Shown here: positions 18,687-27,824 of the stretch, piece after piece
Layout of the letters: each line of letters opens with the position of its first letter
Position numbering within the stretch: the first letter of the stretch is position 1
NCBI GenBank assembly: GCA_016705695.1
Contig: JADJLA010000005.1
Span: forward strand, 124,001-188,000
DNA from: Sphingobacteriaceae bacterium
GTDB lineage: Bacteria > Bacteroidota > Bacteroidia > B-17B0 > Aurantibacillaceae
Length of the DNA stretch: 64,000 bases
Direction of reading: 5' to 3'
Notes under the pieces: model-generated
Databases searched by the model: none
What the model was told of the DNA's origin: nothing
The model's input: only the letters and a program-made list of their open reading frames with translations
Translations under genes and position numbers: made by a program

Positions 18687-19415
18687 TTATTCAGCGTGCT
18701 CCGAATCATCTCCTCTTACTAAAAGAGGTTCTTCAACAGCAGGCTCTTGGTTAAAAATTACTTTAGCTAATATAGCCTTTTCTGCGTTGGTAAAATAATT
18801 TTCGTGTACTTCAATAATGTTTTTTTCGTTCTCAAATGCCAATGCCTCGTAAGTGTTAATTCTATGTAAACTATTTGCTTTATCCAATTCATCCAGGTCA
18901 AAAGCACCAATGATCAATAATAATTCGTCGGTATAGTTCCATGCCGTGGCATAACCTAATTTTTTAAGTCCCACACACCAATTATAATGATCGGTTATTT
19001 TTAATTGAAACAAAGACGCATACCTTGGTCGCGATACCAAGAACATACTGTGATCGGTAAACGAATCTTCAATGTTATTGTAACTTCTAAAACATTCATC
19101 CTCCTCGTCGTCGTTTAAAAGGTAAGTATTGCCACTCCATTCGGAATGGCATTTTATGCCAAACTGATTATTGGTTGCTTTTGCAAGTGTGCTGCTTCCA
19201 AAACCGCCCTCTTTAATGGCCTGAGCCATAATAACGCTAGCAGGAATGTGATATTTTGCCATTTGTTCAATGGCGAGTTCTTTATATTTTTCAATATAGG
19301 CCTTTATCTTTTCACTACGCAATTGTGAGAACGAGTTAAGGCCACTTAAGAGGCATACAACCGCAAAACTATGCAATACTATTTTTTTAACCGATGTTAA
19401 GTTGTGGAATGCCAT
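18687..19415 (-). CDS. exported glucosaminidase-domain peptidoglycan hydrolase
   Basis: A 242-aa protein with an N-terminal signal sequence and a glucosaminidase (FlgJ/GH73-like) domain, expected to cut glycan strands of peptidoglycan in the periplasm. Key patterns are SVIMAQAIKEGGFGSS with the catalytic Glu, NNQFGIKCH, and the closing YNWCVGLKKLGYAT. The ~75-residue tail after the domain is acidic and of unknown role. It leads an operon with galE and has a strong promoter box 5 bases before its ATG, which also confirms this start. Confidence 0.9.
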   Translation of the reverse strand: MAFHNLTSVKKIVLHSFAVVCLLSGLNSFSQLRSEKIKAYIEKYKELAIEQMAKYHIPASVIMAQAIKEGGFGSSTLAKATNNQFGIKCHSEWSGNTYLLNDDEEDECFRSYNNIEDSFTDHSMFLVSRPRYASLFQLKITDHYNWCVGLKKLGYATAWNYTDELLLIIGAFDLDELDKANSLHRINTYEALAFENEKNIIEVHENYFTNAEKAILAKVIFNQEPAVEEPLLVRGDDSEHAE

Positions 19416-19420
19416 CTAAA

Positions 19421-19428
19421 CAAAGATA
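19421..19428 (-). promoter_or_regulatory. -7 promoter box of the glucosaminidase-galE operon
   Basis: TATCTTTG on the minus strand, a perfect TAnnTTTG, only 5 bases before ATG 19415. A TTG lies about 22 bases upstream of it. The rest of 19429-19717 shows no gene or clear structure. Confidence 0.5.
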
Positions 19429-19717
19429 TTTCCACAGCATTTTTGTATTTCAACTTCCTGTTTTTTATATCAACAAAAGGCTCTTTACAACTAGGTCCTT
19501 TATTTGATAAGAAAAAGACAGGCTCTTTCATCAAAAAAGCATGATTTTTAGTGGTATTTGCTGTATTTAACAAAAGAGACCCCATTCTCGCTTTTTATAA
19601 GGCAGGTATGGGTTAGTGAATGGCTTTTTAATGTGTTAACAATTTCCTATTTTTAACGACTAAACTTTGAGGCAAAAACGAGGTCAAACTATTGATCAAC
19701 TATTAAAATAAAAAACT

Positions 19718-20167
19718 ATGAAAAAGACCATTATTACATTAGCCCTTATTGTAGGATCTAATGCTGCAATTTTAGCGCAAGAAGTTACTGCAACTCCGGG
19801 AACGGCTCAGGCTACAAAAAAAGAATTAACTCCTGAAGAGAGAGCTAAAAAAGGCGCCAATCATGCCGAGAAAAAATTAGGTTTAACGGCACAACAAAAA
19901 GCCGATTGGGAAGTGGCCGCTTTAAAACGTAATTTGGTTAACCAACCTTTGCACGAAAAATTGAAAGGCTCAACAACTCCTGAAGAAAGACAAACAATTC
20001 ACAAAGAAATAAAAGCAAATAACCAAGCTTTTGAAACATCGGTAAATTTCTTTTTAACGGCTGATCAAAAAACAAAATTTGCAAGCATGAAACAAGAAAG
20101 AATGCAAGCGAAGAAGAAAGAAATGAAAAAGAATTTCAACGAAGCTCATGTAGATTACGGAGATTAA
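19718..20167 (+). CDS. small exported protein with LTxxQ-like motifs
   Basis: A 149-aa protein with a signal peptide (cleaved after NAAILAQ). The mature part is very rich in Lys, Glu, Ala and Gln and is probably all helical. LTAQQKADW and LTADQKTKF resemble the LTxxQ motifs of periplasmic Spy/CpxP-type proteins, which may suggest a chaperone or stress role, but this is only a resemblance. It stands alone and is followed by a good terminator. Confidence 0.8.
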   Translation: MKKTIITLALIVGSNAAILAQEVTATPGTAQATKKELTPEERAKKGANHAEKKLGLTAQQKADWEVAALKRNLVNQPLHEKLKGSTTPEERQTIHKEIKANNQAFETSVNFFLTADQKTKFASMKQERMQAKKKEMKKNFNEAHVDYGD

Positions 20168-20190
20168 TTTTTTAAATTGATAATGATTTG

Positions 20191-20226
20191 AAAAGCCTCG
20201 CAGAAATGTGGGGCTTTTTATTTTTT
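20191..20226 (+). terminator. rho-independent terminator
   Basis: AAAAGCCTCGC, loop AGAAAT, GTGGGGCTTTT: an 11-bp stem with two G-T pairs, followed by a T-rich run. It lies 23 bases after the stop of the LTxxQ protein gene. Confidence 0.8.
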
Positions 20227-20228
20227 AA

Positions 20229-20305
20229 GCCACGAATTTCACGAATTAGCACTAATCTGGATGTATTAATAAACACAGATTAGTGAAATTGGTGTAATTC
20301 GTGGC
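20229..20305. repeat. intergenic inverted repeat, GCCACGAATT type
   Basis: Left arm GCCACGAATTTCAC and right arm GTGTAATTCGTGGC pair at the ends; inside, CACTAATCTG faces CAGATTAGTG. It is related in style to the other intergenic repeats in the window and sits between a terminator and the hemW promoter. Confidence 0.7.
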
Positions 20306-20339
20306 TAAAGAACCGTATCGCGGTAGCGACATTAAATAT

Positions 20340-20347
20340 TACCTTTA
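20340..20347 (+). promoter_or_regulatory. candidate -7 box of hemW
   Basis: TACCTTTA, one base from the TAnnTTTG consensus, 5 bases before the GTG start at 20353. No clear -33 element. Confidence 0.3.
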
Positions 20348-20352
20348 CATCC

Positions 20353-21495
20353 GTGGCTGGAATTTATTTACATATCCCCTTTTGCAAGCAAGCCTGCACC
20401 TATTGTGATTTTCACTTTAGCGTGAACATGAATTCTAAACCTGAATTGGTAAAAGCTATTTTGTTAGAAATAGACCAACGCAAAAATTATATAGAAGGAG
20501 AAGAGATCGAAACCATTTATTTTGGAGGAGGAACACCCAGCGTTTTAGATGAGCATGAATTGAATTCTATTTTGGAAAAAATTAATAAAGAATTCAAAGT
20601 AGCAATAAATGCCGAGATCACTTTAGAATGCAATCCTGATGATCTTACGCCGCAAAAACTAGATCAATTAAAAAAAGCCGGCATTAACCGTTTGAGTATA
20701 GGTTTACAAAGTTTTAATGAAGAAGAACTAAAATGGATGAACCGCGCGCATACGGCAGCTGAATCGTTGAGCTGCGTAAAATTGGCGCAGAGTAAAGGAT
20801 TTGATAACATAACTATTGATCTTATTTATGGTTCTAAATTTCAAGACCAGCAAAGTTGGGAGGGAACCTTGCAAACCGTTGTAAATTTAAATGTGCAGCA
20901 TATCTCTGCTTACAATTTAACCATCGAATCAAAAACAAAATTAGGTGTAGATCACAAAAAAGGATCAGAGCCTGAAGTTTCGGAGGAATTAAGTTCGGAA
21001 CAATTTAAAAAAATGATAGAGGTACTGCAGAAAAATGGTTTTGTGCATTATGAGATATCCAACTTTGGTAAGGAGAATTTTTTCTCGAAACATAATGGTA
21101 ATTATTGGAAAGGCGCGAAGTATTTGGGTTTAGGACCTTCGGCGCATTCGTTCAATATCAAAAGTCGGCAATGGAATATATCAAGCAACAGCGCTTATAT
21201 TAAAAAAGTAAATTCCGCCGAAACTTATTTCGAATTAGAAACCTTAACGGACGCTGAACACTATAACGAATATATTTTGACGCGCTTGCGAACCATTTGG
21301 GGTTGTGATACAAAAGAAATTGAACAACGTTTTGGAAAGGTTATGCTTAATTCTTTTGAGGAAACCGTAAAAAAACATCAGAAGTATTTTAATTCCACTG
21401 ATGGCATCATCACTTTAAACACTGAGACGCGAAGGAAAATTACGGAGGCAGGCACGGATTTTTTTGTAATATCTCTTGTCCCGGGGTTATTATAG
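20353..21495 (+). CDS. hemW: radical SAM heme chaperone HemW
   Basis: HemW binds heme and passes it to respiratory targets; older annotations call it oxygen-independent coproporphyrinogen oxidase. The protein starts MAGIYLHIPFCKQACTYCDF, with the CxxxCxxC cluster motif and the HemW-type CDF rather than HemN residues. Next come FGGGTPS, ECNPDD, RLSIGLQSF and IDLIYG. The C-terminal HemW domain includes YLGLGPSAHSF. Length 380 aa is typical. The start is GTG. The region between its stop and ftsX shows nothing recognisable. Confidence 0.95.
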   Translation: MAGIYLHIPFCKQACTYCDFHFSVNMNSKPELVKAILLEIDQRKNYIEGEEIETIYFGGGTPSVLDEHELNSILEKINKEFKVAINAEITLECNPDDLTPQKLDQLKKAGINRLSIGLQSFNEEELKWMNRAHTAAESLSCVKLAQSKGFDNITIDLIYGSKFQDQQSWEGTLQTVVNLNVQHISAYNLTIESKTKLGVDHKKGSEPEVSEELSSEQFKKMIEVLQKNGFVHYEISNFGKENFFSKHNGNYWKGAKYLGLGPSAHSFNIKSRQWNISSNSAYIKKVNSAETYFELETLTDAEHYNEYILTRLRTIWGCDTKEIEQRFGKVMLNSFEETVKKHQKYFNSTDGIITLNTETRRKITEAGTDFFVISLVPGLL

Positions 21496-21612
21496 AAAAG
21501 ACCAAAACAGCTCCAGAGACTCTTAATACATTTGATAGGTCCCAAGGGGTTCAATCATTTTTTAATATTTCAATGATAGTGGCTGTCTTTGATGAGAATT
21601 TCAAAATAAAGT

Positions 21613-22481
21613 TTAGAAATAAAGATCACTCGTTTTTAAACGCAAGTACCGCATCACTGCAAGCAAAGCACTGATGCCGGAAATGATAATGCCAATAATG
21701 ATAACACCTGCAAATACCATTAAGAGCACATTCTCATCTTGCAATTGAAGCAGATCAGGAATAAAACGCGTGCTGATCAATAAAAATCCTGCAAGTAAAA
21801 ATCCGGCAATGAGTCCTGCAATTACACCTTGCCTTATGCCTTTCAGTAAAAACGGTTTACTAATAAAGCTTCGTGTGGCGCCAACTAAATACATGGTACG
21901 AATTAAAAAACGTTGCGAATAAATGGATAAGCGAATGGTATTATTGATAAGCGCAATAGCCACTAATAAAAGTGCGCCGCTAAAAATTAAAATAAAGAAG
22001 GCAATAGCTTTTGTGTTCTTGTTCAAACTATTGATCATATCTTTTTGATACACTACTTCCTTCACAAAAGGTTTTTGAACGATGATCTTTTCAATATTTT
22101 GAAGCGTATCCGTATTGGCGTAATCGGCATTTATTTTTACATCGAGTGCATTGAGTAATGGATTACTTCCAAGGAATGAAATGAAATCTTCACCTAAATT
22201 TTCTTTTAATTGAGCGGCGGCTTGTTCTTTGTAATAAGGCTTACGCTTTTGGCAAATTTAGAACTATTGATTTCTTGGATCAATCCGTCAATTTGCGCCG
22301 ATGAGGTAGTATCTTTTAAATAAATTTGAAAGCCAACGTTCTCTTTAAAATGTTTGGTGAGTTTATTGGCATTGATCACTAATAAACCTAAAGCGCCCAA
22401 CATAAATAACACCAACGATAAACTGATAATTACAGTAGCTCCTGATGACCTGATCTTTTTTCGTGTAAGCGCTTCACTCAT
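21613..22481 (-). CDS. ftsX: cell division protein FtsX, interrupted by a -1 frameshift
   Basis: Membrane partner of FtsE that controls peptidoglycan hydrolases at the septum. The N-terminal part (cytoplasmic tail, TM1, start of the periplasmic domain) is read from 22481 to about 22228. The rest, with three TM segments and LVGATRSFISKPFLLKG, is in the next frame. Adding one base at the C of 22227 restores LITKEQAAAQLKENLG and gives 289 aa, the expected size. As ftsX is generally needed for growth or division, a sequencing error is likelier than a real mutation. Its own promoter lies just upstream. Confidence 0.9.
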
Positions 22482-22485
22482 AGAG

Positions 22486-22513
22486 CGAAGTTATTTTTTA
22501 TTGAGGTGCCAAA
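22486..22513 (-). promoter_or_regulatory. candidate ftsX promoter
   Basis: Minus strand: TTTG (22510-22513), 16 bases, TAACTTCG (22486-22493), then 4 bases to ATG 22481. The box has one mismatch to TAnnTTTG. Confidence 0.4.
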
Positions 22514-22560
22514 GGCAAGTAAAAGCAGGGATTTTGAACAGTAAAGTGTTATTAAAGCAC

Positions 22561-22687
22561 TTTTGTGTCCGTGGTTAAAGTCGTTAACCCTTTTGTGGTT
22601 CTTTGTGGTAAAAAAGGAGATAAATTCAATGTTTTAGAGGCAGAAACCACAAAGGACACTAAGGTTTTGCACGAAGGGCACAAAGAC
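22561..22687. repeat. intergenic repeat of CCACAAAG/GTGTCC units
   Basis: Contains gtgtccgtggtt, gtggttctttgtggta and, after a spacer, ttttagaggcagaaaccaca followed by aaggacacta and gaagggcacaaag. The segment ttttagaggcagaaaccaca also occurs at the end of the epimerase gene (6535-6554). It lies between uppP and ftsX, normally close partners in this phylum. Confidence 0.65.
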
Positions 22688-22689
22688 AT

Positions 22690-23484
22690 CTAAATGATAG
22701 AAATACTTATCCCCATTTTGAAGAGGATAATGAGAATAATTCCCAAAACAATTCGGTAAACACCAAACCATTTGAATCCATATCGGTTCAAGATCCCGAT
22801 AAGCGTTTTAATTCCAATAAGTGCCACTACAAAAGCCACAACATTTCCAAAAGCGAGTAATTTTATTTCTTCGCCGCTAAGTGTAATGCCATCTTTATAA
22901 AAATCCAGCATTTTTTTTGCGGTGGCTGCAAACATGGTTGGAACTGCCAGAAAAAACGAGAACTCCGCTGCTAATTGTTTATTCAATTTAAATGCTTTTC
23001 CACCAATAATGGTAGCGCCACTGCGGCTCACACCCGGAAATAAAGCGATGCATTGGCAGCAACCAATTTTAAACGCGGTAAGCAAACTTATGTCTTCCTC
23101 CTTGTGAACTTCTTCTTTATTGAACCATTGATCGGCAAATAATAATACAATTCCCCCAAGTAAAAGTGCAATGGCAACGCCCCATAAATTTTCGAGTGCG
23201 GCATCAATATAATCGCCCAATAAAATTCCTGCAATGGCTGCAGGAATAAATGCTACGATCAATTTCAAATAAAAATTCACGCTCTTAAAAAAACGTTTGA
23301 AGTAGAGAACGATCACACTTAAAATGGCGCCCAATTGAATGGCGATGGTAAATAATTTTACAAAAGGTGTTGGTTCAATTCCCAGAACTGCTGTGCCAAG
23401 CATCATGTGTCCGGTTGAAGAAATAGGAAGGAATTCGGTTAGGCCTTCGATAATAGCAATGATAAGAGCTTCAAAATAGGTCAT
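22690..23484 (-). CDS. uppP: undecaprenyl-diphosphatase (BacA type)
   Basis: Integral membrane phosphatase that recycles undecaprenyl diphosphate to the monophosphate carrier for peptidoglycan and other glycans. Family motifs are intact: EGLTEFLPISSTGHMMLG at the N-terminus and LFPGVSRSGATIIGG in the middle. Length 264 aa and eight or so hydrophobic segments agree. It lies 3 bases downstream of the small membrane protein gene at 23488-23892, in one operon with DUF3098. Confidence 0.96.
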   Translation of the reverse strand: MTYFEALIIAIIEGLTEFLPISSTGHMMLGTAVLGIEPTPFVKLFTIAIQLGAILSVIVLYFKRFFKSVNFYLKLIVAFIPAAIAGILLGDYIDAALENLWGVAIALLLGGIVLLFADQWFNKEEVHKEEDISLLTAFKIGCCQCIALFPGVSRSGATIIGGKAFKLNKQLAAEFSFFLAVPTMFAATAKKMLDFYKDGITLSGEEIKLLAFGNVVAFVVALIGIKTLIGILNRYGFKWFGVYRIVLGIILIILFKMGISISII

Positions 23485-23487
23485 GCT

Positions 23488-23892
23488 TTAGTCCATTGTG
23501 CGTACAGCATGAATAAAATAATCTGTTTCGCCTTGCCAGAAAAAATTCTTGATCACCTGTTTGTATGTTACAATAACCTTTCGGCCTTGCAACGAATCGA
23601 GTTTTAAGTAGGTTTGCTCATCATAAACCGAAAACTTAAAAACAGTTGCAGGTAAAATAGCACCATCTCCTTGGTTAACGCCTCCAATGATCAACTCACC
23701 TTCGCGGGTTTTAAAGACATATCCTTTTTTAGAAACTTTTGTAAGAATTCCTGACCTGGTGCCTTCGCTGTATGCCATACCGCAAATGAGATAAAAGATC
23801 CAGAAGCAAAATGAAATAACAAGGAGAGAAATAATTAGAATTTTTCTGAACGGTCGTTTTGGAGCGGGTGCTGTTTGTGTAACTGCCTCCAT
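23488..23892 (-). CDS. conserved single-pass membrane protein
   Basis: A 134-aa protein with a proline-rich cytoplasmic start (APAPKRPFRK), one TM segment at about 19-43, and an extracytoplasmic domain beginning SEGTRSGILTKVSKKGYVFKTREGEL. I recall similar proteins in Bacteroidota carrying the unsupported name 6-phosphogluconate dehydrogenase; nothing here resembles that enzyme. It sits between DUF3098 and uppP with gaps of 6 and 3 bases, suggesting an envelope role. Confidence 0.8.
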   Translation of the reverse strand: MEAVTQTAPAPKRPFRKILIISLLVISFCFWIFYLICGMAYSEGTRSGILTKVSKKGYVFKTREGELIIGGVNQGDGAILPATVFKFSVYDEQTYLKLDSLQGRKVIVTYKQVIKNFFWQGETDYFIHAVRTMD

Positions 23893-23898
23893 TTAAAA

Positions 23899-24141
23899 TT
23901 ATTTTTTAATTTCCTTTGTAACAGCGCTCTTGTCTTTCCACATAATGGCAACAACGATCGCTGCAAAACCAAGTAAACAAACAATTGGAGCAACAGTGAT
24001 GCGTTGCGCATCAAAAATAGCAGGATTGAATACATTTGGATCTTCACTTCCCCCACCTATCATTAAAAAATAACCGAGCACTATCAAAATAACTCCGGTA
24101 ATCAGGATCATGTAATTTTTCTTTGTGAATGTAGCTGTCAT
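23899..24141 (-). CDS. DUF3098 domain-containing membrane protein
   Basis: An 80-aa protein with two hydrophobic segments (about 11-29 and 50-68) and the pattern GGGSEDPNVFNPAIFDAQRI between them, diagnostic of DUF3098. The family is found in Bacteroidota and typically lies beside ftsX and uppP. Here it is the first gene of the uppP operon, while ftsX lies downstream past a repeat. Function is unknown; a link to cell-envelope growth is inferred only from neighbours. Confidence 0.88.
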   Translation of the reverse strand: MTATFTKKNYMILITGVILIVLGYFLMIGGGSEDPNVFNPAIFDAQRITVAPIVCLLGFAAIVVAIMWKDKSAVTKEIKK

Positions 24142-24246
24142 ACCAAATAATTATGGACGTAAATATATGCAAAAAAGCAGGTAAAATCGCTAAATTACCT
24201 TCAATAAATTCATAATTTTTTGTAATATTGTTGTTTATTTCAAATT

Positions 24247-25335
24247 ATGGGAAAAGTTGCTTTAATTACAGGCGTTACAGGGCAAGATGGGGCCTATTTG
24301 GCCGAGCTTTTATTGTCAAAAGGCTATCATGTTCATGGTATAAAACGTCGTAGTTCGTTGTTCAATACCGATAGGATCGATCACTTATATAAGGATCTTC
24401 ACGAAAAAAATGTGCAGTTTAAATTGCACTACGGAGATCTTACAGATAGTACTAATTTAATTCGTATCATTCAGGAAGTACAGCCTGATGAGGTTTACAA
24501 CTTGGCAGCTCAATCGCATGTAAAAGTTAGTTTTGAAACTCCAGAGTATACAGCTAATGCCGATGCCATTGGCGCTTTAAGGATCTTAGAAGCTATTCGC
24601 ATACTAAAATTGGAAGCAAAAACACGTTTTTATCAAGCCGGGACATCTGAGATGTTTGGTTTGGTTCAAGAAATTCCACAAAAAGAAACTACGCCTTTTT
24701 ATCCGCGCTCACCATACGGTGTTGCAAAAGTTTATGCGTATTGGATCACAAAAAATTATCGCGAAGCATATGGAATGTATGCGTGTAATGGAATTTTATT
24801 TAATCACGAAAGTCCTGTACGTGGCGAAACATTTGTTACGCGTAAAATAACGCGCGGTGTTTCAAAGATCAGTTTAGGAATGCAGGAAAAATTATTTTTA
24901 GGGAATTTGGATGCCGAACGCGATTGGGGTCATGCGCAAGATTATGTAGAAGGTATGTGGTTAATGATGCAACAAAAAGAAGCCGATGATTTTGTATTGG
25001 CAACCGGCGTAAAAATTACCGTAAGAAGATTCATTGAAATGAGTTTTAATGAAGTTGGAATTACGATAGAATGGAAAGGTAAGGGTGAAAATGAGAAAGG
25101 ATATAACACAGCAAACGGAAAATGTTTGGTAGAGATAGATCCAAAATATTACCGTCCGGCTGAGGTTGAATTATTAGTTGGTGATGCCAGCAAAGCAAAA
25201 ACTAAATTGGGTTGGACTCCAAAACGCACCGTTGAGCAATTGTGTAAAGAGATGATGGCTTCCGATCTTGAATTATTCAAGCGCGATAAATATTTAATGG
25301 AGGGTGGACATAAAGTGTTAGATCAACACGAGTAA
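24247..25335 (+). CDS. gmd: GDP-mannose 4,6-dehydratase
   Basis: Converts GDP-D-mannose to GDP-4-keto-6-deoxymannose, the first step to GDP-L-fucose. The NADP loop GVTGQDGAYLAELLL, the RRSS motif after KGYHVHGIK, the catalytic segment FYQAGTSEMFG and YGVAKVYAYW (YxxxK), and NHESPVRGETFVTRKI are all present. At 362 aa it is complete. fcl follows after 5 bases, so the pathway enzymes are made together. Confidence 0.97.
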   Translation: MGKVALITGVTGQDGAYLAELLLSKGYHVHGIKRRSSLFNTDRIDHLYKDLHEKNVQFKLHYGDLTDSTNLIRIIQEVQPDEVYNLAAQSHVKVSFETPEYTANADAIGALRILEAIRILKLEAKTRFYQAGTSEMFGLVQEIPQKETTPFYPRSPYGVAKVYAYWITKNYREAYGMYACNGILFNHESPVRGETFVTRKITRGVSKISLGMQEKLFLGNLDAERDWGHAQDYVEGMWLMMQQKEADDFVLATGVKITVRRFIEMSFNEVGITIEWKGKGENEKGYNTANGKCLVEIDPKYYRPAEVELLVGDASKAKTKLGWTPKRTVEQLCKEMMASDLELFKRDKYLMEGGHKVLDQHE

Positions 25336-25340
25336 TTAAA

Positions 25341-26282
25341 ATGGACATCAATTCAAAAATATACATTGCAGGACACAGAGGAATGGTTGGTTCGGCCATT
25401 CATCGCAATTTGCAAAAAAAAGGATTCAAGAATTTTATCTTTAAAACCTCACAGGAACTTGATCTGCGAGATCAAAAAAAAGTAGCGCAATTTTTTGTGC
25501 AAGAAAAACCGGAACTTGTATTTTTAGCAGCAGCTAAAGTCGGAGGTATTCAAGCAAACAATACGTATCGGGCCGAATTTTTGTACGATAATTTGATGAT
25601 CCAAAATAATGTCATTCATCAAGCGTATCTTAACAAAGTAAAGAAACTTTTATTTTTAGGTTCTTCATGCATCTATCCTAAAATGGCACCGCAGCCTTTA
25701 AAGGAAGAGTATTTATTAAGCGGTTATTTGGAAGATACCAACGAGCCATACGCTATTGCAAAGATCACCGGAATTAAAATGTGCGAGAGTTACCGCCGTC
25801 AATATGGTTGTGATTTTATTTCGGTAATGCCAACTAATTTGTATGGCCCAAACGATAATTATAATTTAAATAATTCGCACGTACTACCGGCGCTCATTCG
25901 TAAATTTCATGAAGCAAAAGAAAGCAATGCGCCTTCGGTAGAAATGTGGGGAACAGGAAGTCCGCTACGCGAATTTTTACATGCCGATGATATGGCTGAT
26001 GCTTGCGTTTTTTTAATGCAAAACTACAACGGACAAAAACACGTGAATATTGGTGTAGGTGTCGATCTTTCTATAAAAGATCTAGCTTTAATGATCAAAA
26101 AAATTGTTGGATATACCGGGGAGATTAAACACGACCTTTCCAAACCCGATGGTACACCAAGAAAATTAATGGATGTTAGTTTTTTACATTCGTTAGGATG
26201 GAAACATAAAATTGAATTAGAGCAAGGGATAAGCGAAGTATACAAAGATTTCAAAGAGAAAAAAGGGGTTAAGGTGTGGTAA
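25341..26282 (+). CDS. fcl: GDP-L-fucose synthase
   Basis: Epimerase-reductase that completes GDP-L-fucose synthesis from the Gmd product. The NADP loop is AGHRGMVGSAI, the catalytic region FLGSSCIYPKMAPQP with YAIAKITGIKMCESYRRQYG, and PTNLYGPNDNY follows. Length 313 aa is normal. With gmd it supplies fucose for a surface glycan, which fits the WecA-like and Wzi-like genes downstream. Its stop is 9 bases before the TTG start of the Wzi-like gene. Confidence 0.97.
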   Translation: MDINSKIYIAGHRGMVGSAIHRNLQKKGFKNFIFKTSQELDLRDQKKVAQFFVQEKPELVFLAAAKVGGIQANNTYRAEFLYDNLMIQNNVIHQAYLNKVKKLLFLGSSCIYPKMAPQPLKEEYLLSGYLEDTNEPYAIAKITGIKMCESYRRQYGCDFISVMPTNLYGPNDNYNLNNSHVLPALIRKFHEAKESNAPSVEMWGTGSPLREFLHADDMADACVFLMQNYNGQKHVNIGVGVDLSIKDLALMIKKIVGYTGEIKHDLSKPDGTPRKLMDVSFLHSLGWKHKIELEQGISEVYKDFKEKKGVKVW

Positions 26283-26291
26283 ATAAATTGA

Positions 26292-27824
26292 TTGAGATAT
26301 AAACTCTACATATTTTGTTTTTTAACCGCATCATTTTTTTCAAGTGCTCAGTTCTACAATTTGCCAAACGATTATTTTTTTTCTCTTCTCACCGAAAGAG
26401 AGTTGGCGCAAAAAGACGCGCAAATTCATAGCGCTGTAAAACCGTACATTCAATTCTTCAATAGAAAATACGTTCATTACGCCGATAGTTACCGCGTATT
26501 TAAATACATTACCGAAGATCCGGCATTGGACATCACATTTTTTAAACATGTATTATCCATTGAGCCTAAAACGGAAAATTTCAAGATCCATGTTGATCCC
26601 ATATTAGGTTTGCAAAATGGAAGAGATCTTACAGATACCGTAAGACCATACGGTTTTAATAATACAAGAGGGGTCATCGCATCCATAAATGTGGGCAAAG
26701 ATCTTTACGCCGAAAGCATGTTTGTTGAGAACCAATCGCTTTTTCCGGGGTATGTGGCCACATACGTTACTGCTACGGGAATTGTTCCCGGCCAGGGCAG
26801 ATACAAACCATTTAATATTTATGGTGCCGATTATGCATTCTCTTCAGGATTTATTTCTTACAGTCCATGGAAGAATTTTAATTTTCAAGTGGGCCATGGC
26901 AAACACAAGGTTGGAAATGGATATCGTTCGTTATTGTTAAGTGATAATGCATTTAATTATCCGTACGCGCGCATTACTCAACAATGGTTTGGCGGTAAAC
27001 TGCAGTACACTAATATTTACGCCGTTTTAATGAATTTAGTTCCTGCCACAGCAAAGCCAATTCCAAATGCCGAACGTTTGTTTCAAAAAAAGCCGGCAGC
27101 ATTTCAACATTTAAGCGTGAATGTTACAAAGGCCATAAATGTTTCATTATTCCAAGGAATTATTTTCCGCACAAATAATAATGTAAATAAGCCATTGGTA
27201 AATGTGATGTATGCAAATCCTTTGATCTTTTCGCACGCAGGTTATTATGGATTGAATGATTCTAATAATGTGATCCTTGGTGCCGACCTAAAGATCAGGA
27301 TCACAAAAGGCATTAATGTTTACGGACAAGTAATGGCCGATAATTTAAAGGATACAACTGCCATTGGTAATTCGTATGGATATCAATTGGGCGTAAATTA
27401 TTTTAATGCGCTTGGCATTAATAATTTGTTCTTGCAGGCCGAGTATAATTTTGCGAATGAGAATTCATACAAGAACCCTAGTGCATTAAGCGATCAATCG
27501 TATTCGCACTACAATCAAAATTTGGCGTATACACCGACATGGGGTAATGAATTAGTTTTGATAGCAGATCACAAATACCAACGTTTTGGTGTGAATTTCA
27601 GGTATCATTTACAAAATAAACCGCTCAATAACACCAATTTTACTCAAATAAACATTGTAAATACCAATATTTCGTATTTAATAAATCCTGCTTATAATTT
27701 AAACGCGTATATTGGGTACAACTATCGTTTCCAGAAATTTTATAACTTTAATCCCAGTTTAACAAGTTCGTTCATTTACCTTGGTTTTAAAACAAGCTTG
27801 TTTAATGCATATTACGACTTTTAA
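26292..27824 (+). CDS. Wzi-like capsule assembly outer-membrane protein, copy 1
   Basis: Predicted outer-membrane beta-barrel related to Wzi, the lectin that anchors capsule. It has a signal peptide (ending FFSSAQF) and alternating barrel strands ending in aromatic residues. A signature GHGKHKVGNGYRSLLLSDNA is matched by GRDRHFIGDGYRSVLLSDYA in the 28777-30387 gene, showing they are paralogues. Length is 510 aa. The start is TTG (no ATG nearby in frame before the signal peptide). It abuts the next gene with no gap. Confidence 0.8.
   Translation: MRYKLYIFCFLTASFFSSAQFYNLPNDYFFSLLTERELAQKDAQIHSAVKPYIQFFNRKYVHYADSYRVFKYITEDPALDITFFKHVLSIEPKTENFKIHVDPILGLQNGRDLTDTVRPYGFNNTRGVIASINVGKDLYAESMFVENQSLFPGYVATYVTATGIVPGQGRYKPFNIYGADYAFSSGFISYSPWKNFNFQVGHGKHKVGNGYRSLLLSDNAFNYPYARITQQWFGGKLQYTNIYAVLMNLVPATAKPIPNAERLFQKKPAAFQHLSVNVTKAINVSLFQGIIFRTNNNVNKPLVNVMYANPLIFSHAGYYGLNDSNNVILGADLKIRITKGINVYGQVMADNLKDTTAIGNSYGYQLGVNYFNALGINNLFLQAEYNFANENSYKNPSALSDQSYSHYNQNLAYTPTWGNELVLIADHKYQRFGVNFRYHLQNKPLNNTNFTQINIVNTNISYLINPAYNLNAYIGYNYRFQKFYNFNPSLTSSFIYLGFKTSLFNAYYDF

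Noticed and set aside
19397..19585. 62-codon minus-strand frame upstream of the glucosaminidase gene
   Set aside because: It overlaps the promoter and start of the real gene, and has no recognisable feature.
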